From: an uncultured Lachnospiraceae bacterium | GTDB taxonomy: Bacteria; Bacillota; Clostridia; Lachnospirales; Lachnospiraceae | Direction of reading: 5' to 3' | Length of the DNA: 54,196 bases | Assembly: GCA_910578845.1 (NCBI GenBank) | Contig: CAJTSL010000024.1 | Span: forward strand, 1 to 54,196 | Shown: positions 53,004 through 54,196 of the stretch, piece after piece | Layout: each line of letters opens with the position of its first letter | Numbering within the stretch: position 1 is the first letter of the stretch | Program-made: the position numbers and the translations under genes | Notes under the pieces: model-generated | Databases searched by the model: none | What the model was told of the DNA's origin: nothing | What the model saw: only the letters and a program-made list of their open reading frames with translations

Positions 53004-53915
53004 ATGCAGGAAACGATGAAAGATTACGAAAAAGAATTGGAAGCCTCTTTTCGTACAATTCAGGAAGGCGATATCATTCAGGGTACGGTGATTGATGTCA
53101 ATGAGAAAGAAGTGACGCTAGATCTTAAGTATTACACGCAAGGGATCATCAGAGTGGAAGATATGAGCGACGATCCCGGGTTTTCTGTTCTTACGGATGT
53201 ACACGAGGGAGACCTGATAGAAGCTACGGTCGTAAAGACAGACGATGGACAGGGCAATATCCTTCTGTCCAAAAAGGAAGCGAATGCGGTTCTTGCGTGG
53301 GAAGTTCTTGCAGGATACCAGGAAGATAAAAGAAGCATTCCCGTGAAGATAAGCGAGGTCGTAAATGCCGGCGTAGTCGCTTATGTAGAAGGGGTCAGAG
53401 GATTCATCCCCGCCTCACAGCTTGCCATTTCCTATGTGGAAAACCTTGAAGAATATAAGGGTAAGACGCTGGAAGTAAGAATTATTACAGTCGATCAGGA
53501 AAAAGAAAAACTGGTGCTTTCGGCGAAAGAAATCCTCAAAGAAAAAGAGAAAGAAGCGCACAACCATAAAGTGGCTATGCTGGTACCGGGAACTATTCTG
53601 GAGGGAACTGTCGAGAGCTTACAGCCATACGGGGCATTTGTTGATTTAAAAGACGGCCTAAGCGGCCTGGTGCATATTTCCCAGATTTGCCAGAAGAGGA
53701 TCAGAAAGCCATCCGAAGTGCTTAAAGTCGGCGACAAAGTCAAAGTGAAGATTTTAAATACCAATGACGGCAAAATCTCCTTGAGCATGAAAGACGTGGA
53801 AGAGCAGCCGGCAGAGGAAGTGGAAGATATAAACGAAGGACAATACAGTTCCGGCGAGAGCCTTGGGACGAGCCTTGGGGATTTGTTCGCGAAGCTTGGG
53901 ATCGGCGAAAAATAA
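53004..53915 (+). CDS. S1-domain RNA-binding protein
   Basis: A 303-residue protein with three S1 OB-folds: about 17-85 (GDIIQGTVIDVNEKEVTLDL), about 103-170 (VVAYVEGVRGFIPASQL) and about 195-265 (GTILEGTVESLQPYGAFVDLKDGLSGLVHISQI). It has an acidic tail and ends GDLFAKLGIGEK. The first domain is RpsA-like but the protein is shorter than six-domain S1; clostridial S1 homologues are typically short. AAGGAGAG supports ATG 53004; the extension from 52917 overlaps tag and is unlikely. Confidence 0.92.
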   Translation: MQETMKDYEKELEASFRTIQEGDIIQGTVIDVNEKEVTLDLKYYTQGIIRVEDMSDDPGFSVLTDVHEGDLIEATVVKTDDGQGNILLSKKEANAVLAWEVLAGYQEDKRSIPVKISEVVNAGVVAYVEGVRGFIPASQLAISYVENLEEYKGKTLEVRIITVDQEKEKLVLSAKEILKEKEKEAHNHKVAMLVPGTILEGTVESLQPYGAFVDLKDGLSGLVHISQICQKRIRKPSEVLKVGDKVKVKILNTNDGKISLSMKDVEEQPAEEVEDINEGQYSSGESLGTSLGDLFAKLGIGEK

Positions 53916-53986
53916 TTTTTTCATAGGTCCGTGCCTGTCTTGCAGATCTTAAAATGAAAAAAATTGAAAAAAATGTAAAAAAACTA

Positions 53987-54016
53987 TTGACAAGAGAGCA
54001 TAATTAATTGTATACT
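53987..54016 (+). promoter_or_regulatory. Promoter of the tRNA cluster
   Basis: TTGACA (53987-53992), 18-nt spacer, TATACT (54011-54016), about 50 bp upstream of tRNA-Val. The leader contains a gcgggttgt/acaacctgc inverted repeat. Confidence 0.75.
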
Positions 54017-54065
54017 AGCAAAGCGGGTTGTGAAACAGACAACTGCGGACAACCTGCTATTGAAT

Positions 54066-54138
54066 GGGGTCTTAGCTCAGCTGGGAGAGCATCTGCCTTA
54101 CAAGCAGAGGGTCATAGGTTCGAACCCTATAGGTCCCA
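54066..54138 (+). tRNA. tRNA-Val(TAC)
   Basis: 73-nt cloverleaf: acceptor GGGGTCT/AGGTCCC, anticodon stem TCTGC/GCAGA around CTTACAA (anticodon TAC), T arm ATAGG-TTCGAAC-CCTAT, discriminator A. CCA is not encoded. Confidence 0.96.
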
Positions 54139-54142
54139 CTTT

Positions 54143-54196
54143 GCCGGCGTGGCGGAACTGGCAGACGCACAGGACTTAAAATCCTGCGGGACTAAC
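54143..54196 (+). tRNA. tRNA-Leu(TAA), truncated by window end
   Basis: The 5' part of a class II tRNA: GCCGGCG acceptor half, D arm TGGCGGAACTGGCAGACGCA, anticodon stem CAGGA/TCCTG around CTTAAAA (anticodon TAA) and the start of the long variable arm. The 3' half lies beyond the window. Confidence 0.92.

Overview
The window looks like the chromosome of an anaerobic gut Firmicute, most likely a Lachnospiraceae-type Clostridium relative. The pointers are moderate GC, Gram-positive promoters of TTGACA-N17-TATAAT type, strong GGAGG ribosome binding sites, many lipobox lipoproteins, and clostridial versions of fused PurLQ, QueH and OFA-type MFS. No phage, insertion sequence or CRISPR array was seen. 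Two thirds of the window is carbohydrate-uptake machinery; the right end is housekeeping.

Layout. (1) 1-4.8 kb: a small lipoprotein, two minus-strand tRNAs (Ala-CGC, Trp-CCA), a membrane chemoreceptor, and a GH42 beta-galactosidase. (2) 5-10.5 kb: a beta-galactan locus. It has a LacI-type regulator, an unrecognised 613-residue protein, a 72-residue zinc ribbon translationally overlapped with it, and a cytoplasmic GH53 endo-galactanase. The GH42 promoter and the 613-residue-protein promoter carry the same 18-bp near-palindromic site just downstream of +1, so GH42 and this operon look like one regulon. Three unrelated short tandem-repeat arrays (11, 16 and 19 bp units) sit in the 5' leaders of the three transcription units. 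(3) 10.5-17.6 kb: a second LacI regulator divergent from an ABC importer (binding lipoprotein, MalF-like and MalG-like permeases; GanSPQ or MalEFG type), followed by a surface-anchored GH13 alpha-amylase. (4) 18-24.6 kb: an oxalate/formate-family MFS transporter, a lipoprotein serpin, a large cyclic-nucleotide-binding-domain protein of unknown function, a conserved hypothetical and a TetR regulator. (5) 24.7-28.6 kb: FGAM synthase purL (PurLQ fusion). (6) 28.6-36.7 kb: an AraC regulator divergent from a galacto-N-biose/lacto-N-biose operon: binding protein, two permeases, an unannotated 54-residue two-helix membrane protein, GH112 phosphorylase and N-acetylhexosamine kinase. (7) 36.8-41.5 kb: GNAT and AraC genes divergent from a cytoplasmic GH13 maltodextrin hydrolase, then a MATE exporter. 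(8) 41.6-54.2 kb: a stand-alone HgdB/DUF2229-like protein, then carA, carB, a large EF-hand-like lipoprotein, queH, argS, tag and a triple-S1 protein in one close co-directional run, ending in a tRNA cluster (Val-TAC, Leu-TAA cut by the window edge).

How it works together (inference from families): plant galactan fragments would be imported by the ABC system and cut inside the cell by GH53 and GH42. Starch would be attacked outside by the lipoprotein amylase and the products finished inside by the GH13 hydrolase. Mucin- or milk-derived Gal-beta-1,3-HexNAc would be imported, phosphorolysed by GH112 and its HexNAc phosphorylated by the kinase. Each route has its own LacI or AraC regulator, and two of the importer promoters also carry cre-like sites. 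The bacterium therefore appears equipped for dietary and host glycans in parallel.

The least explained content is the 613-residue protein with its zinc-ribbon partner, the repeat-bearing leaders, the 54-residue membrane protein inside the GNB/LNB operon, and the CNB-domain, serpin and giant lipoprotein genes.
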